Assembly (NCBI RefSeq): GCF_921293095.1
Contig: NC_060252.1
Coordinates: 186,001 to 250,000 of the forward strand
From: Ischnura elegans
Lineage: Eukaryota > Arthropoda > Insecta > Odonata > Coenagrionidae
Direction: 5' to 3'
Length of the DNA stretch: 64,000 nt
A model generated the notes under the pieces. It saw only the letters and a program-made list of their open reading frames with translations, had not been told where the DNA came from and searched no databases. The position numbers were made by a program, and so were the translations under genes. Below are positions 1 through 13,284 of this stretch, piece by piece. Every line of letters begins with the position of its first letter. Position 1 is the first letter of the stretch.

Positions 1-2364
1 GGTCATTGATCTTTAAAGGTCATTCAAGGTCATTGACCGTTGAAAGTCATTCAAGGTCATTGACACTTCAAGGTCATTCATGGTCATTAACCGTTCAAGG
101 TTATTCAAAGTCATTGACCGTTCAAGGTCATTCAAGGTCATTGATCGTTCAAGGTCATACAAAGCTATTGACCGCTCAAGGTCATTCAAGGTCATTGACG
201 GTTCTAGGTCATTCAAGGTCATTGATATTTAAAGGTCATTCAAGGTCATTGGCCTTTCATGGTCATTCAAGGTCATTGACCGTTCAAGGTCATTCAAGGT
301 CATTGACCTTTCAAGGTCATTCAAGGTCATTGACCGTTCAAGGTTATTCAAGGTCATTGACCGTTCAAGGTCATTCAAGGTCATTGACCGTTCAAGGTCA
401 TTCAAGGTCATTGACCGTTCAAGGTCATTCAAGGCTAATGAACGTTCGAGGTCATTGACCTTTCAAGGTCACTCAAGGTCATTGACCTTTCAAGGTCATT
501 GACCGTTCAAGGTCATTCAAGGTCGTTGATCGTTCTAGGTCATACAAAGCTATTGACCTCTCAAGGTCATTCAAGGTCATTGACCTTTCAAGGTCACCCA
601 AGGCTATTGATCATTCAATGTCATTCAAGTTTATTGTCCGTTCAAGGTTTTCAAAGTCATTGACCTTTCAAGGTCATTCAAGGTCATTGACCGTTCAAGG
701 TCATTCAAGGTCATTGATCTTTTAAGGTCATTCAAGGTCATTGACCGTTGAAAGTCATTCAAGGTCATTGACACTTCAAGGTCATTCATGGTCATTAACC
801 GTTCAAGGTTATTCAAAGTCATTGACCGTTCAAGGTCATTCAAGGTCATTGATCGTTCAAGGTCATACAAAGCTATTGACCGCTCAAGGTCATTCAAGGT
901 CATTGACGGTTCTACGTCATTCAGGGTCATTGATATTTAAAGGTCATTCAAGGTCATTGGCCTTTCATGGTCATTCAAGGTCATTGACCGTTCAAGGTCA
1001 TTCAATGTAATTGACATTTCAAGGTCATTCAAGTTCATTGACCGTTCAAGGTCATTAAAGGTCATTGATCTTTCAAGGTCATTCAAGGTCATTGGCCGTT
1101 GAAAGTCATTCAATGTCATTGACCTTTCATGGTCATTCAAGGTCATTGACCGCTCAAGGTCATTCAAGGTCATTGACCTTTCAAGGTCACCCAAGGCTTT
1201 TGATCATTCAATGTCATTCAAGGTCATTGTCCGTTCAAGGTTTTCAAAGTCATTGACCATTCAAGGTCATTCAAGGTCATTGACCGTACAGTCATTCAAG
1301 GTCATTGACCTTGAATGACTTTGAACTCATGACTCATTCAAGGTCGAGGTCATTCATGGTCATTGACGGTTCAAGGTCATTCAAGGTCTTTGACATTTCA
1401 AGGTCATTCAAGGTCATTGACCTTTCAAAGTCATTCAAGGTCATTGACCGTTCAAGGTCATTCAAGGTCATTAACATTTCAAGGTCATTCAAGGCCATTG
1501 ACCGTTCAAGGTCATTCAAGGTCATTGACCTTTCAAGGTCATTCAAGGTCATTGACCGTTGAAAGTCATTCAATGTCATTGCCCTTTTATGGTCATTCAA
1601 GGTCATTGACCGCTCAAGGTCATTCAAGGTCATTGACCTTTCAAAGTCACCCAAGGCTATTGCTCATTCAATGTCATTCAAGGTCATTGTCCGTTCAAGG
1701 TTTTCAAAGTCATTGACCTTTCAAGGTCATTCAACGTCATTGACCGTTCAAGGTCATTCAAGGTCATTGATCTTTCAAGGTCATTCAAGGTCATTGACCG
1801 TTGAAAGTCATTCAAGGTCATTGACACTTCAAGGTCATTCATGGTCATTAACCGTTCAAGGTCACCCAAGGCTATTGATCGTTCAATGTCATTCAAGGTC
1901 ATTAACCGTTCAAGGTCACCCAAGGTTATTGATCGTTCAATGTCATTCAAGGTCATTGTCCGTTGAAGGTAAATCAAAGGTCATTTAAGGCTATTGACCC
2001 TTCAAGGTCATTCAAGGTCATTGACCGTTCAAGGTCATTCAAGGTTATTTACCTTTCAAGGTCATTCAAGGTCATTGACCGTACAAGGTCATTCAAGGTC
2101 ATTGACCTTTCAAGGTCATTTACAGTAATTGACCTTTCAAGGTCATTCAAGGTCATTGGCTGTTCAAGGTCATTCAAGGCCATTGGCCGTTCAAGGTCAT
2201 TCAAGGTCATTGACCGTTCAAGGTCATTCAAGGCTATTGATCGTACAATGTCATTCAAGGTCATTGACCGTTGAAGGTAATTCTAAGTCATTGACTCTTC
2301 AAGGTCCTTCAAGATCATTGACCGGGTAAGGTCATTGAATGTTATTGACGGTTCAAGGTCATTT
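1..2364 (+). repeat. Satellite A block 1 (27-bp tandem repeat)
   Basis: Each 27-bp monomer is TTCAAGGTCA, TTCAAGGTCA, then TTGACC followed by G or T, so it also has an internal 10-bp period. Monomers differ by point changes (TTGACC to TTGATC, AAGGTCA to AAAGTCA) and by occasional units such as GGTCACCCAAGGCTATTGATC. Because 27 is a multiple of three and the unit has few stops, several frames stay open and read as nine-residue repeats (SRSLTVQGH type); these are not genes. Around 1,309-1,350 there is a local marker reading ACTTTGAACTCATGACTCAT that recurs in later blocks. The block ends where GGTCATTT runs into an AT-rich stretch at 2,364. Confidence 0.95.
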
Positions 2365-4110
2365 AAAAAATTAAATTAAAAAATAATAAAAGGTTAGTTT
2401 TGTATAAATATTCTAACTAATAAACGCTAGTTCTCTACCGGAAATGATAGAATGAAAAATTTCAGTTTTATATGAATGATGTTCTTAGAAACACGAATTC
2501 AACAGTCGAAATTAAAAAATTAAAAAAGTGAGATTGATATGAATATTTTTGTTACAAACGCAAATACACCACTCGAATTGAAAGAATTTAAAAAGTGAAA
2601 TTGAATTAATATTCCTATTACAAACGCAAATTCATTTCTCAAAATGAAAACATTAAAAAAGTGAGTTTGATATGGTTTTTCTTGTTACAAACACTAATTG
2701 ACCACTCCAAATTTAAATATTAAGGTAAGTTTGGTATTACTATTTTTGTTACAAACGCGAATTCACCACTCGAAACGAAAAAATTAAAGAAGTTATATCG
2801 ATATTTTGTTACAAAGGCGAATTCATTTTTAAAAAAGAAAGTAATAAATAAGTGAGCATATCTTACTACAAACGCGAAGTCATCACTGGAAATGAAAAAA
2901 ATAAAAAGTAACTTGGATATTAATTTTCTTGTTACAAACGCAATTTCAACTCTCGAAATGAAAATATTAAAATAAAGTGAGTTTGATGAGAATATTTTTG
3001 TAACAAACGCGTATTCACTACTCAAAATTAATAAATTTCAAAATGTGAATTTGATAGAGTTTTTCTTGTAACAAACACAAATTCACCGCTCGAAATGAAA
3101 AAATAAAGAAAGTTAATTTGTTACAAACAAGAATTCACCACTCAAAATAAAATAATTAAAAAGGTGAGTTTGATATGAATATTCTTGTTACAAACGTGAA
3201 TTAACTACTAAAAATGAAAAAAATTAAAGTGTCTTTCATATGAGTTCATATGAAAATATTAAAAAAGTGAGTATTACATGTTTTTTTCTTGCTACAAACA
3301 AGAAATCAACACTCGCAAAGCAAAACTTAAAAAGTGAGATTGATCTGAATATTCTTGTTACCAAAACGAACTTTTACTCGAAATGGAAAATTAAATAATT
3401 GAGTTTGATATAGTTTTTATGTTTGAAACACGAATTCAGCTCACGAAATGACAAATTAAAAAGTGAGTTTTATATAAGAATTCTTGCAAAACACTCGAAT
3501 TTGCACACGAAATGAAAAACTTTTAAAATGTGAGTTTGATATTAAGATTCTTGTTACAAACACGAATTGACCACGCGAAATGTAAAAATTAAGAAGTTTG
3601 TTTGATATGAATATTCTTGTTACAAACGTGAATTCACTACTAAAAATGAAAAAAATTAAAGTGTCTTTCATATGAGTTCATATGAAAATATTAAAAAAGT
3701 GAGTATTACATGTTTTTTTCTTGCTACAAACAAGAAATCAACATTCGCAAAGCAAAACTTAAAAAGTGAGATTGATCTGAATATTCTTGTTAACAAAACG
3801 AACTTTTACTCGAAATGGAAAATTAAATAATTGAGTTTGATATAGTTTTTATGCTTGAAACACGAATTCTCCTCACGAAATTACAAATTAAAAAGTGAGT
3901 TTTATATAAGAATTCTTGCAAAACCCTCGAATTTGCACACGAAATGAAAAAATTAAAAATGTGAGTTTGATATTAAGATGCTTGTTACAAACACGAATTG
4001 ACCACGCGAAATGTAAAAATTAAGAAGTTTGTTTGATATGAATATTCTTGTCACAAACTTGAGTGAACAACTCGAAATGAAAAAATTAAAAAAGTGAGTG
4101 TGATATGAAT
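2365..4110 (+). repeat. Satellite B block 1 (about 67-bp AT-rich repeat)
   Basis: The diverged monomer is GTGAGTTTGATATGAATATT, CTTGTTACAAACGCGAATTC, ACCACTCGAAATGAAAAAAT, then TAAAAAA. Monomers carry small insertions and deletions, so period and phase drift. Most units contain TTGTTACAAA and many contain an EcoRI site (GAATTC). The first 90 bases (2,365-2,455) are a boundary segment with TTCTCTACCGGAAATGATAG that also starts the B blocks at 13,285, 26,832 and 29,941. Short open frames here are chance products of the repeat. Confidence 0.9.
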
Positions 4111-4231
4111 ATAATGGGTTGGGTTGGGTAGGTTGGATATCGGTGATAAGTTTCATTTCTAATGCTTTAATAGCTTAAAATATTCTACGACCTGTTGTCC
4201 CTTTGCGTGGTCACTGAAGGACATGAACAAA
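4111..4231 (+). repeat. Conserved B-to-A linker, copy 1
   Basis: A non-repetitive segment of about 120 bp: it opens with ATAATGGGTTGGGTTGGG, passes through GGTTGGATATCGGTGATAAG and ATGCTTTAATAGCTTAAAAT, and ends with GAGGTCACTGAAGGACATGA-like sequence just before satellite A. It occurs once at each B-to-A boundary in this window. This copy reads GCGTGGTCACTG where the others have GCGAGGTCACTG. No function is known to me. Confidence 0.85.
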
Positions 4232-4893
4232 AGTCATTGAAGGTCATTGACATTTCAAGGTCATTCAAGGTCATTGACCTTTCAAGGTCATTCAAGTTCA
4301 TAACCGTTCAATGTCATTAAAGGCTATTGATCGTTCAAGGTCATTCAATGTCATTGACCTTTCAAGGTCATTCAAGGTCATTGACCTCTCAACGTCATTC
4401 AAGGTCATTGACCTTTCAAGGTCATTCAAGGTCATTGACCGTTCAAGGTTATTCAAGGTCATTGGCCGTTCAAGGGTATTCAAGGTCATTGACCGTTCAA
4501 AGTCATTCAAGGTCATTCAAGGTCATTGACCGTTCAAGGTCATTCAAGGTCATTGACCGTTCAAGGTCATTCAAGGTCATTGACCGTTCAAGGGTATTCA
4601 AGGTCATTGACCGTTCAAAGTCATTCAAGGTCATTCAAGGTCATTGACCGTTCAAGGTCATTCAAGGTCATTGACCGTTCAAGGTCATTCAAGGTCATTG
4701 ACCGTTCAAGGTCATTCAACGTCATTGACCGTTCAAGGTCATTCAAAGCTAATGAACGTTCGAGGTCATTGACCTATCAAGGTCATTCAAGGTCATTGAC
4801 CTTTCAAGGTCATTCAATGTCATTGACCTTTCAAGGTCATTCAAGGTCATTGACCTTTCAAGGTCATTCAAGGTCATTGACCGTTCAAGGTCA
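4232..4893 (+). repeat. Satellite A block 2
   Basis: Short block of the 27-bp repeat. It contains an internal duplication of about 120 bp: the run ending in TTCAAGGGTATT near 4,475 is repeated near 4,595. It ends at GGTCATATATG, the second of two A-to-B junction types seen in the window (also at 8,474 and 32,823). Confidence 0.93.
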
Positions 4894-6658
4894 TATATGT
4901 TTGATATTAATATTCTTGTTACAAACGCAATTTCACCTCTCGAATTGAAAAAATTAAAAAAAGTGAGTTTGATGAGAATATTCTTGTAACAAAAGTGAAT
5001 TCACTACTCAAAATGAAAAAAATTTAAAAAAAGTGAGTTTGATGGAGTTTTTCTTGATATTTAGATTCTTGTTACAAACGCAATTTCACCTCTTGAATTG
5101 AAAAAATTAAAAAAAGTGAGTTTGATGAGAATATTCTTGTAACAAACGCGAATTCACTACTCAAAATGAAAATATTAAAAAAAGTGAATTTGATAGAGTT
5201 TTTCCTGTTACAAACTTGAATTCACTACTAGAAATGAAAAAAAATTAAAGTGGCTTTCATATGAGTTCAAATTAAAATATTAAAAATTGAGTTTTACATG
5301 TTTTTTCTTGCTACAAACGCGAAATAAGCACTCGCAAAGCAAAATATAAAAAATGTTATTGATCTGAATAATCTTGTTACCAAAATGAACTTTTACTCGG
5401 AATGAAAAATTAAATAATTGAGTTCGATAAAGTGTTTATGTTTGAAACACGAATTCACCTCACGCAATGACAAATAAAAAATTAATTTTATATAAGTATT
5501 CTCGCTAAACACTCGAATTTGCACACGAAATGAAAATATTAAAAATTTGAGTTTGATATTAAGATTGTTGTTATAAACACGAATTCACCACGCGAAATGT
5601 AAAAATTAAAAAGTTTGTTTAATATGAAGTCTTGTCACAAACACGAGTTAACAACTCGAATTGAAAGAATAAAAAAGTGAAATTGAATGAATATTCCTAT
5701 TACAAACGCAAATTCACTTCTCAAAATGAAAACATTAAAAAAGTGAGTTTGATATGGTTTTTCTTGTTACAAACTAATTGACCATCAAAATGAAAAAAAT
5801 TTAGGTGAGATTGGTATTACTTTTTTTGTTACAAACGCTAATTCAACAATCGAAACGAAAAAATTTAAAAAGTGATTTCGATATTCATGTTACAAAGGCG
5901 AATTCATTTTTAAAAACGAAAGTAATAAAAAAGTGAGTATATCTTACTACAAACGCGAATTCATCACTGGAAATGAAAAAATAAAAAGAAAGTTTGATAT
6001 TAATATTTTGTTACAAACGCAATTTCACCTCTCGAATTGAAAAAATTAAAAAAAGTGAGTTTGATGAGAATCTTCTTGTAACAAAAGTGAATTCACTACT
6101 CAAAATGAAAAAAATTAAAAAAAGTGAGTTTGATGGAGTTGTTCTTGATACAAACACAAATTCGCCCCTCGAAATTTAAAAAAATTAAGAAGTGAATTTG
6201 TTACAAATACGAATTCACCACTCAAAATGAAACAATTAAAAATGTGAGTTTGATATTAAGATTCTGGTTAGAAACACGAATTCACCACGCGAAAAGTAAA
6301 AATTATAAACTTTGTTTGATATGAATAGTCTTGTCACAAACACGAGTTAAAAACTCGAATTGAAAAAATTAAACACGTGAGTTTGATATGAATATTCTTG
6401 TTACAAACGTAAATATTCACTCGAAATGAAAAAATAAAAATATGAGTTTGATATGAATATTCTTGATCCAAACACGATTTCCCAACTCGAATTGGAAAAA
6501 TTGAAAAACTGAGTTTTATATGAATATTCTTGTTACAAACGCAAATATTCACTCGAAATGAAAAATTAAAAATATGAGTTTGATATGAATATTCTTGATC
6601 CAAACACGATTTCCCAACTAGAAATGAAAAAATTAAAAAAGTGATTGTGATATGAATA
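4894..6658 (+). repeat. Satellite B block 2
   Basis: AT-rich B repeat entered through TATATGTTTGATATTAATAT. Nearly the same sequence recurs at 8,475-10,239 with only scattered substitutions and small indels, so these two blocks come from a recent duplication of a unit of about 3.6 kb. Confidence 0.9.
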
Positions 6659-6779
6659 TAATGGGTTGGGTTGGGTAGGTTGGATATCGGTGATAAGTAT
6701 CATTTCTAATGCTTTAATAGCTTAAAATATTCTACGATCTGTTGTCCCTCTGCGAGGTCACTGAAGGACATGAAAAAAA
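6659..6779 (+). repeat. Conserved B-to-A linker, copy 2
   Basis: Same linker as at 4,111. It shares GATAAGTATCATTTC and ACATGAAAAAAAGTCGTTG with copies 3 and 7, which places it in a subfamily distinct from copies 1, 4, 5 and 6 (GATAAGTTTCATTTC, ACATGAACAAAAGTC). Confidence 0.85.
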
Positions 6780-8474
6780 GTCGTTGAAGGTCATTGACGT
6801 TTCAAGGTCTTTCAAAGTCATTTAAGGTCATTGACCGTTCAACGTCATTCAAGGTCATTGACCGTTAAAGGACATTCAAGGCTATTGATCGTTCAATGTC
6901 ATTCAAGGTCATTGTCCGCTCAAGGTTTTCAAAGTCATTGACCTTTAAAGATCGTTCAAGGTCATTGACCGTTCAAGGTCATTGACCGTTCAAGGTCATT
7001 CAAGGTCATTGACCTTTCAAGGTCATTCAAGGTCATTGACCGTTCAATGTCATTCAAGGTCATTGACCTTTTAAGGTCATTCAAGGTCATTGACCATTCA
7101 AGGTCATTGACCGTTCAAGGTCATTCAAGGTCATTAACCATTCAAGGTCATTCAAGGTCATTGACCGTTGAAGGTCATTTAAGGCTATTGATCGTTCAAG
7201 GTCATTCAAGGTCATTGACCTTTCAAGGTCATTCAAGGTCATTGACCTTTCAAGGTCATTCAAGGTCATTGACATTTCAAGGTCATTCAAGGTCATTGAC
7301 CGTTCAAGGTCATTCAAGGTCTTTGACCGTTCTAGGTCATACAAGGCTATTGACCGCTCAAGGTCATTCAAGGTCATTGACCTTTTTAGGTCATTCAAGG
7401 TCATTGACCGTTCAAGGTCATTCAAGGTCATTTACCGTTCAAGGTCATTCAAGGATATTGACCGTTCAAGGTCATTCAAGGTCATTGACCGTTCAAGGTC
7501 ATTCAAGGTCATTGACCTTTCAAGTTCATTCAAGGTCATTCACCGTTCAAGGTCATTCAAGGTCGTTGACCTTTCAAGTTCATTCAAGGTCATTGACCTC
7601 TCAAGGTCAGTCAAGGTCATTCACCGTTCAAGGTTATTCAAGGTCATTGATTGTTCAAGGTCATACAAAGCTATTGACCGCTCAAGGTCATTCAAGGTCA
7701 TTGAGCTTTTAAGGTCACCCAAGGCTATTGATAATTCAATGTCATTCAAGGTCATTGTCCGTTCAAGGTTTTCAAAGTCATTGACCTTTCAAGGTCATTC
7801 AAGGTCATTGACGGTTCAAAGTCATTCAAGGTCATGGACCTTGAATAACTTTGAACTCATGACTCATTCAAGGTCGAGGTAATTCAAGTTCATTGACGGT
7901 TTAAAGTCATTCAAGGTCATTGACATTTCAAGGTCATTCAAGGTCATTGACCTTTTAAGGTCATTCAAGGTCATTGACCGTTCAAGGCCATTGACCGTTC
8001 AAGGTCATTCAAGGTCATTGACATTTCAAGGTCATCCAAGGTCATTGACCGTTCAAGGTCATTGACCTTTCAAGGTCACTCAAGGCTTTTGATCATTCTA
8101 TGTCATTCGAGGTCATTGTCCGTTCAAGGTTTTCAAAGTCATCGACCTTTCAAGGTCATTCAAGGTCATTGACCGTTCAAAGTCATTCAAGGTCATGGAC
8201 CTTGAATGACTTTGAACTCATGACTCATTCAAGGTCGAGGTCATTCAAGGTCATTGACGGTTCAAAGTCATTCAAGGTCATTAACAATTCAAGGTCATTC
8301 AAGGTCATTGACCTTTCAAGGTCATTCAAGGTCATTGACCGTTCAAGGTCATTGACATTTAAAGTCATTCAAGGTCATTGGCCTTTCATGGTCATTCAAG
8401 GTCATTGACCGTTCATGGTCATTCAAAGTCATTGACATTTCTAGGTCATTCAAGGTCATTGACCGTTCAAGGTC
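6780..8474 (+). repeat. Satellite A block 3
   Basis: 27-bp repeat array. The AP-1-like marker (CTCATGACTCATTCAAGG) is present at about 7,855 and 8,215. The 7,047-7,712 stretch is open in one frame for 221 codons of degenerate nine-residue repeats; I do not regard it as coding. It ends with the TCATATATG junction. Confidence 0.93.
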
Positions 8475-10239
8475 ATATATGTTTGATATTAATATTCTTG
8501 TTACAAACGCAATTTCACCTCTCGAATTGAAAAAATTAAAAAAAGTGAGTTTGATGAGAATATTCTTGTAACAAAAGTGAATTCACTACTCAAAATGAAA
8601 AAAATTTAAAAAAAGTGAGTTTGATGGAGTTTTTCTTGATATTTATATTCTTGTTACAAACGCAATTTCACCTCTTGAATTGAAAAAATTAAAAAAAGTG
8701 AGTTTGAAGAGAATATTCTTGTAACAAACGCGAATTCACTACTCAAAATGAAAATATTTAAAAAAGTGAATTTGATAGTTTTTCCTGTTACAAACTTGAA
8801 TTCACTACTAGAAATGAAAAAAAATTAAAGTGGCTTTCATATGAGTTCAAATTAAAATATTAAAAATTGAGTTTTACATGTTTTTTCTTGCTACAAACGC
8901 GAAATAAGCACTCGCAAAGCAAAATATAAAAAATGTTATTGATCTGAATAATCTTGTTACCAAAATGAACTTTTACTCGGAATGAAAAATTAAATAATTG
9001 AGTTCGATAAAGTGTTTATGTTTGAAACACGAATTCACCTCACGCAATGACAAATAAAAAATTAATTTTATATAAGTATTCTCGCTAAACACTCGAATTT
9101 GCACACGAAATGAAAATATTAAAAATTTGAGTTTGATATTAAGATTGTTGTTATAAACACGAATTCACCACGCGAAATGTAAAAATTAAAAAGTTTGTTT
9201 AATATGAAGTCTTGTCACAAACACGAGTTAACAACTCGAATTGAAAGAATTAAAAAAGTGAAATTGAATGAATATTCCTATTACAAACGCAAATTCACTT
9301 CTCAAAATGAAAACATTAAAAAAGTGAGTTTGATATGGTTTTTCTTGTTACAAACACTAATTGACCACTCAAAATGAAAAAAATTTAGGTGAGATTGGTA
9401 TTTTTTTTGTTACAAACGCTAATTCACCAATCGAAACGAAAAAATTTAAAAAGTGATTTCGATATTCATGTTACAAAGGCGAATTCATTTTTAAAAACGA
9501 AAGTAATAAAAAAGTGAGTATATCTTACTACAAACGCGAATTCATCACTGGAAATTGAAAAATAAAAAGAAAGTCTGATATTAATATTCTTGTTACAAAC
9601 GCAATTTCACCTCTCGAATTGAAAAAATTAAAAAAAGTGAGTTTGATGAGAATCTTCTTGTTACAAAGGTGAATTCACTACTCAAAATGAAAAAAATTAA
9701 AAAAAGTGAGTTTGATGGAGTTGTTCTTGATACAAACACAAATTCGCCCCTCGAAATTTAAAAAAATTAAGAAGTGAATTTGTTACAAATACGAATTCAC
9801 CACTCAAAATGAAACAATTAAAAATGTGAGTTTGATATTAAGATTCTGGTTAGAAACGAATTCACCACGCGAAAAGTAAAAATTATAAACTTTGTTTGAT
9901 ATGAATAGTCTTGTCACAAACACGAGTTAAAAACTCGAATTGAAAAAATTAAACACGTGAGTTTGATATGAATATTCTTGTTACAAACGCAAATATTCAC
10001 TCGAAATGAAAAAATAAAAATATGAGTTTGATATGAATATTCTTGATCCAAACACGATTTCCCAACTCGAATTGGAAAAATTGAAAAAGTGAGTTTTATA
10101 TGAATATTCTTGTTACAAACGCAAATATTCACTCGAAATGAAAAATTAAAAATATGAGTTTGATATGAATATTCTTGATCCAAACACGATTTCCCAACTA
10201 GAAATGAAAAAATTAAAAAAGTGATTGTGATATGAATAT
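8475..10239 (+). repeat. Satellite B block 3
   Basis: Near-copy of the B block at 4,894-6,658, differing by small indels, for example one CACTAATTGACC retained here where block 2 is shortened near 5,775. The close match shows recent higher-order amplification. Confidence 0.9.
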
Positions 10240-10359
10240 AATGGGTTGGGTTGGGTAGGTTGGATATCGGTGATAAGTATCATTTCTAATGCTTTAATAG
10301 CTTAAAATATTCTACGACCTGTTGTCCCTTTGCGAGGTCACTGAAGGACATGAAAAAAA
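10240..10359 (+). repeat. Conserved B-to-A linker, copy 3
   Basis: Linker of the GATAAGTATCATTTC subfamily, followed as in copy 2 by GTCGTTGAAGGTCATTGACG. Confidence 0.85.
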
Positions 10360-13284
10360 GTCGTTGAAGGTCATTGACGTTTCAAGGTCTTTCAAAGTCA
10401 TTTAAGGTCATTGACCGTTCAACGTCATTCAAGGTCATTGACCGTTAAAGGACATTCAAGGCTATTGATCGTTCAATGTCATTCAAGGTCATTGTCCGCT
10501 CAAGGTTTTCAAAGTCATTGACCTTTAAAGGTCGTTCAAGGTCATTGACCGTTCAAGGTCATTCAAGGTCATTGACCTTTCAAGGTCATTCAAGGTCATT
10601 GACCGTTCAATGTCATTCAAGGTCATTGACCTTTTAAGGTCATTCAAGGTCATTGACCATTCAAGGTCATTGACCGTTCAAGGTCATTCAAGGTCATTGA
10701 CCATTCAAGGTCATTCAAGGTCATTGACCGTTGAAGGTCATTTAAGGCTATTGATCGTTCAAGGTCATTCAAGGTCATTTTCTTTTAAGGTCATTCAAGG
10801 TCATTGACCTTTCAAGGTCATTCAAGGTCATTGACCGTTCAAGGTCATTCAAGGTCTTTGACCGTTCTAGGTCATACAAGGCTATTGACCGCTCAAGGTC
10901 ATTCAAGGTCATTGACCTTTTTAGGTCATTCAAGGTCATTGACCGTTCGAGGTCATTCAAGGTCATTTACCGTTCAAGGTCATTCAAGGATATTGACCGT
11001 TCAAGGTCATTCGAGGTCATTGACCGTTCAAGGTCATTCAAGGTCATTGACCTTTCAAGGTCATTCAAGGTCATTCACTGTTCAAGGTCATTCAAGGTCG
11101 TTGACCTTTCAAGTTCATTCAAGGTCATTGACCTCTCAAGGTCAGTCAAGGTCATTCACCGTTCAAGGTTATTCAAGGTCATTGATTGTTCAAGGTCATA
11201 CAAAGCTATTGACCGCTCAAGGTTATTCAAGGTCATTGACCTTTTAAGGTCACCCAAGGCTATTGATAATTCAATGTCATTCAAGGTCATTGTCCGTTCA
11301 AGGTTTTCAAAGTCATTGACCTTTCAAGGTCATTCAAGGTCATTGACGGTTCAAAGTCATTCAAGGTCATGGACCTTGAATAACTTTGAACTCATGACTC
11401 ATTCAAGGTCGAGGTAATTCAAGTTCATTGACGGTTTAAAGTCATTCAAGGTCATTGACATTTCAAGGTCATTCAAGGTCATTGACCTTTTAAGGTCATT
11501 CAAGGTCATTGACCGTTCAAGGCCATTGACCGTTCAAGGTCATTCAAGGTCATTGACATTTCAAGGTCATCCAAGGTCATTGACCTTTCAAGGTCATTGA
11601 CCATTCAAGGTCACTCAAGGCTTTTGATCATTCTATGTCATTCGAGGTCATTGTCCGTCCAAGGTTTTCAAAGTCATCGACCTTTCAAGGTCATTCAAGG
11701 TCATTGACCGTTCAAAGTCATTCAAGGTCATGGACCTTGAATGACTTTGAACTCATGACTCATTCAAGGTCGAGGTCATTCAAGGTCATTGACGGTTCAA
11801 AGTCATTCAAGGTCATTAACATATCAAGGTCATTCAAGGTCATTGAACTTTCAAGGTCATTCAAGGTCATTCAATGTCATTGACCGTTCAAGGTCATTGA
11901 CATTTCAAGGTCATTCAAGGTCATTGGCCTTTCATGGTCATTCAAGGTCATTGACCGTTCAAGGTCATTCAAAGTCATTGACATTTCTAGGTCATTTAAG
12001 GTCATTGACCGTTCAAGGTCATTCAAGTTCATTGACCGTTCAAGGTCATTAAAGGTCATTGATCTTTCAAGGTCATTCAAGGTCATTGGCCGTTGAAAGT
12101 CATTCAATGTCATTGACCTTTCATGGTCATTCAAGGTCATTGACCGCTCAAGGTCATTCAAGGTCATTGACCTTTCAAGGTCACCCAAGGCTTTTGATCA
12201 TTCAATGTCATTCAAGGTCATTGTCCGTTCAAGGTTTTCAAAGTCATTGACCATTCAAGGTCATTGACCGTACAAAGTCATTCAAGGTCATTGACCTTGA
12301 ATGACTTTGAACTCATGACTCATTCAAGGTCGAGGTCATTCAAGGTCATTGACGGTTCAAGGTCATTCAAGGTCATTGACATTTCAAGGTCATTCAAGGT
12401 CATTGACCTTTCAAGGTCTTTCAAGGTCATTGACCGTTCAAGGTCATTCAAGGTCATTGACATTTCAAGGTCATTCAAGGTCATTGACCGTTGAAAGTCA
12501 TTCAATGTCATTGACCTTTCATGGTCATTCAAGGTCATTGACCGCTCAAGGTCATTCAAGGTCATTGACCTTTCAAAGTCACCCAAGGCTATTGCTCATT
12601 CAATGTCATTCAAGGTCATTGTCCGTTCAAGGTTTTCAAAGTCATTGACCTTTCAAGGTCATTCAAGGTCATTGACCGTTCAAGGTCATTCAAGGTCATT
12701 GATCTTTCAAGGTCATTCAAGGTCATTGACCGTTGAAAGTCATTCAAGGTCATTGACACTTCAAGGTCATTCATGGTCATTAACCGTTCAAGGTCACCCA
12801 AGGCTACTGATCGTTCAATGTCATTCAAGGTCATTAACCGTTTAAGGTCACCCAAGGTTATTGATCGTTCAATGTCATTCAAGGTCATTGTCCGTTGAAG
12901 GTAATTCAAAGTCATTGACCCTTCAAGGTCATTCAAGGTCAATGACCGTTCATGGTCATTCAAGGTTATTAACCTTTCAAGGTCATTCAAGGTCATTGAC
13001 CGTTCAAGGTCATTCAAGGTCATTGACCTTTCAAGGTCATTTACAGTAATTGACCTTTCAAGGTCATTCAAGGTCATTGGCCATTCAAGGTCATTCAAGG
13101 TCATTGGCCGTTCAAGGTCATTCAAGGTCATTGACCGTTCAAGGTCATTCAAGGCTATTGATCGTACAATGTCATTCAAGGTCATTGACCGTTGAAGGTA
13201 ATTCAAAGTCATTGACTCTTCAAGGTCCTTCAAGATCATTGACCGGGTATGGTCATTGAATGTTACTGACGGTTCAAGGTCATT
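10360..13284 (+). repeat. Satellite A block 4
   Basis: Long 27-bp repeat block. Its first half follows block 3 (6,780-8,474). Its second half, from about 11,635, matches block 1 and the 24,984-26,831 part of block 5 monomer by monomer, including the marker ACTCATGACTCATTCAAGG. So this block joins two higher-order repeat types. It ends with the TTTAAAAAATTAAATT junction. Confidence 0.93.

Noticed and set aside
6..458. Long open frames with nine-residue repeats (SRSLTVQGH, MTLNDLERS and similar) throughout satellite A
   Set aside because: The 27-bp unit is a multiple of three with few stops, so several frames on both strands stay open at once. The frames track the DNA repeat, have no start or splice context, and break wherever monomers drift.
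2720..3025. Hydrophobic 60-105-codon frames in satellite B (for example 2,720-3,025, repeated at 13,641, 27,188 and 30,296)
   Set aside because: They recur only because the satellite unit recurs, are AT-composition driven and have no independent support.
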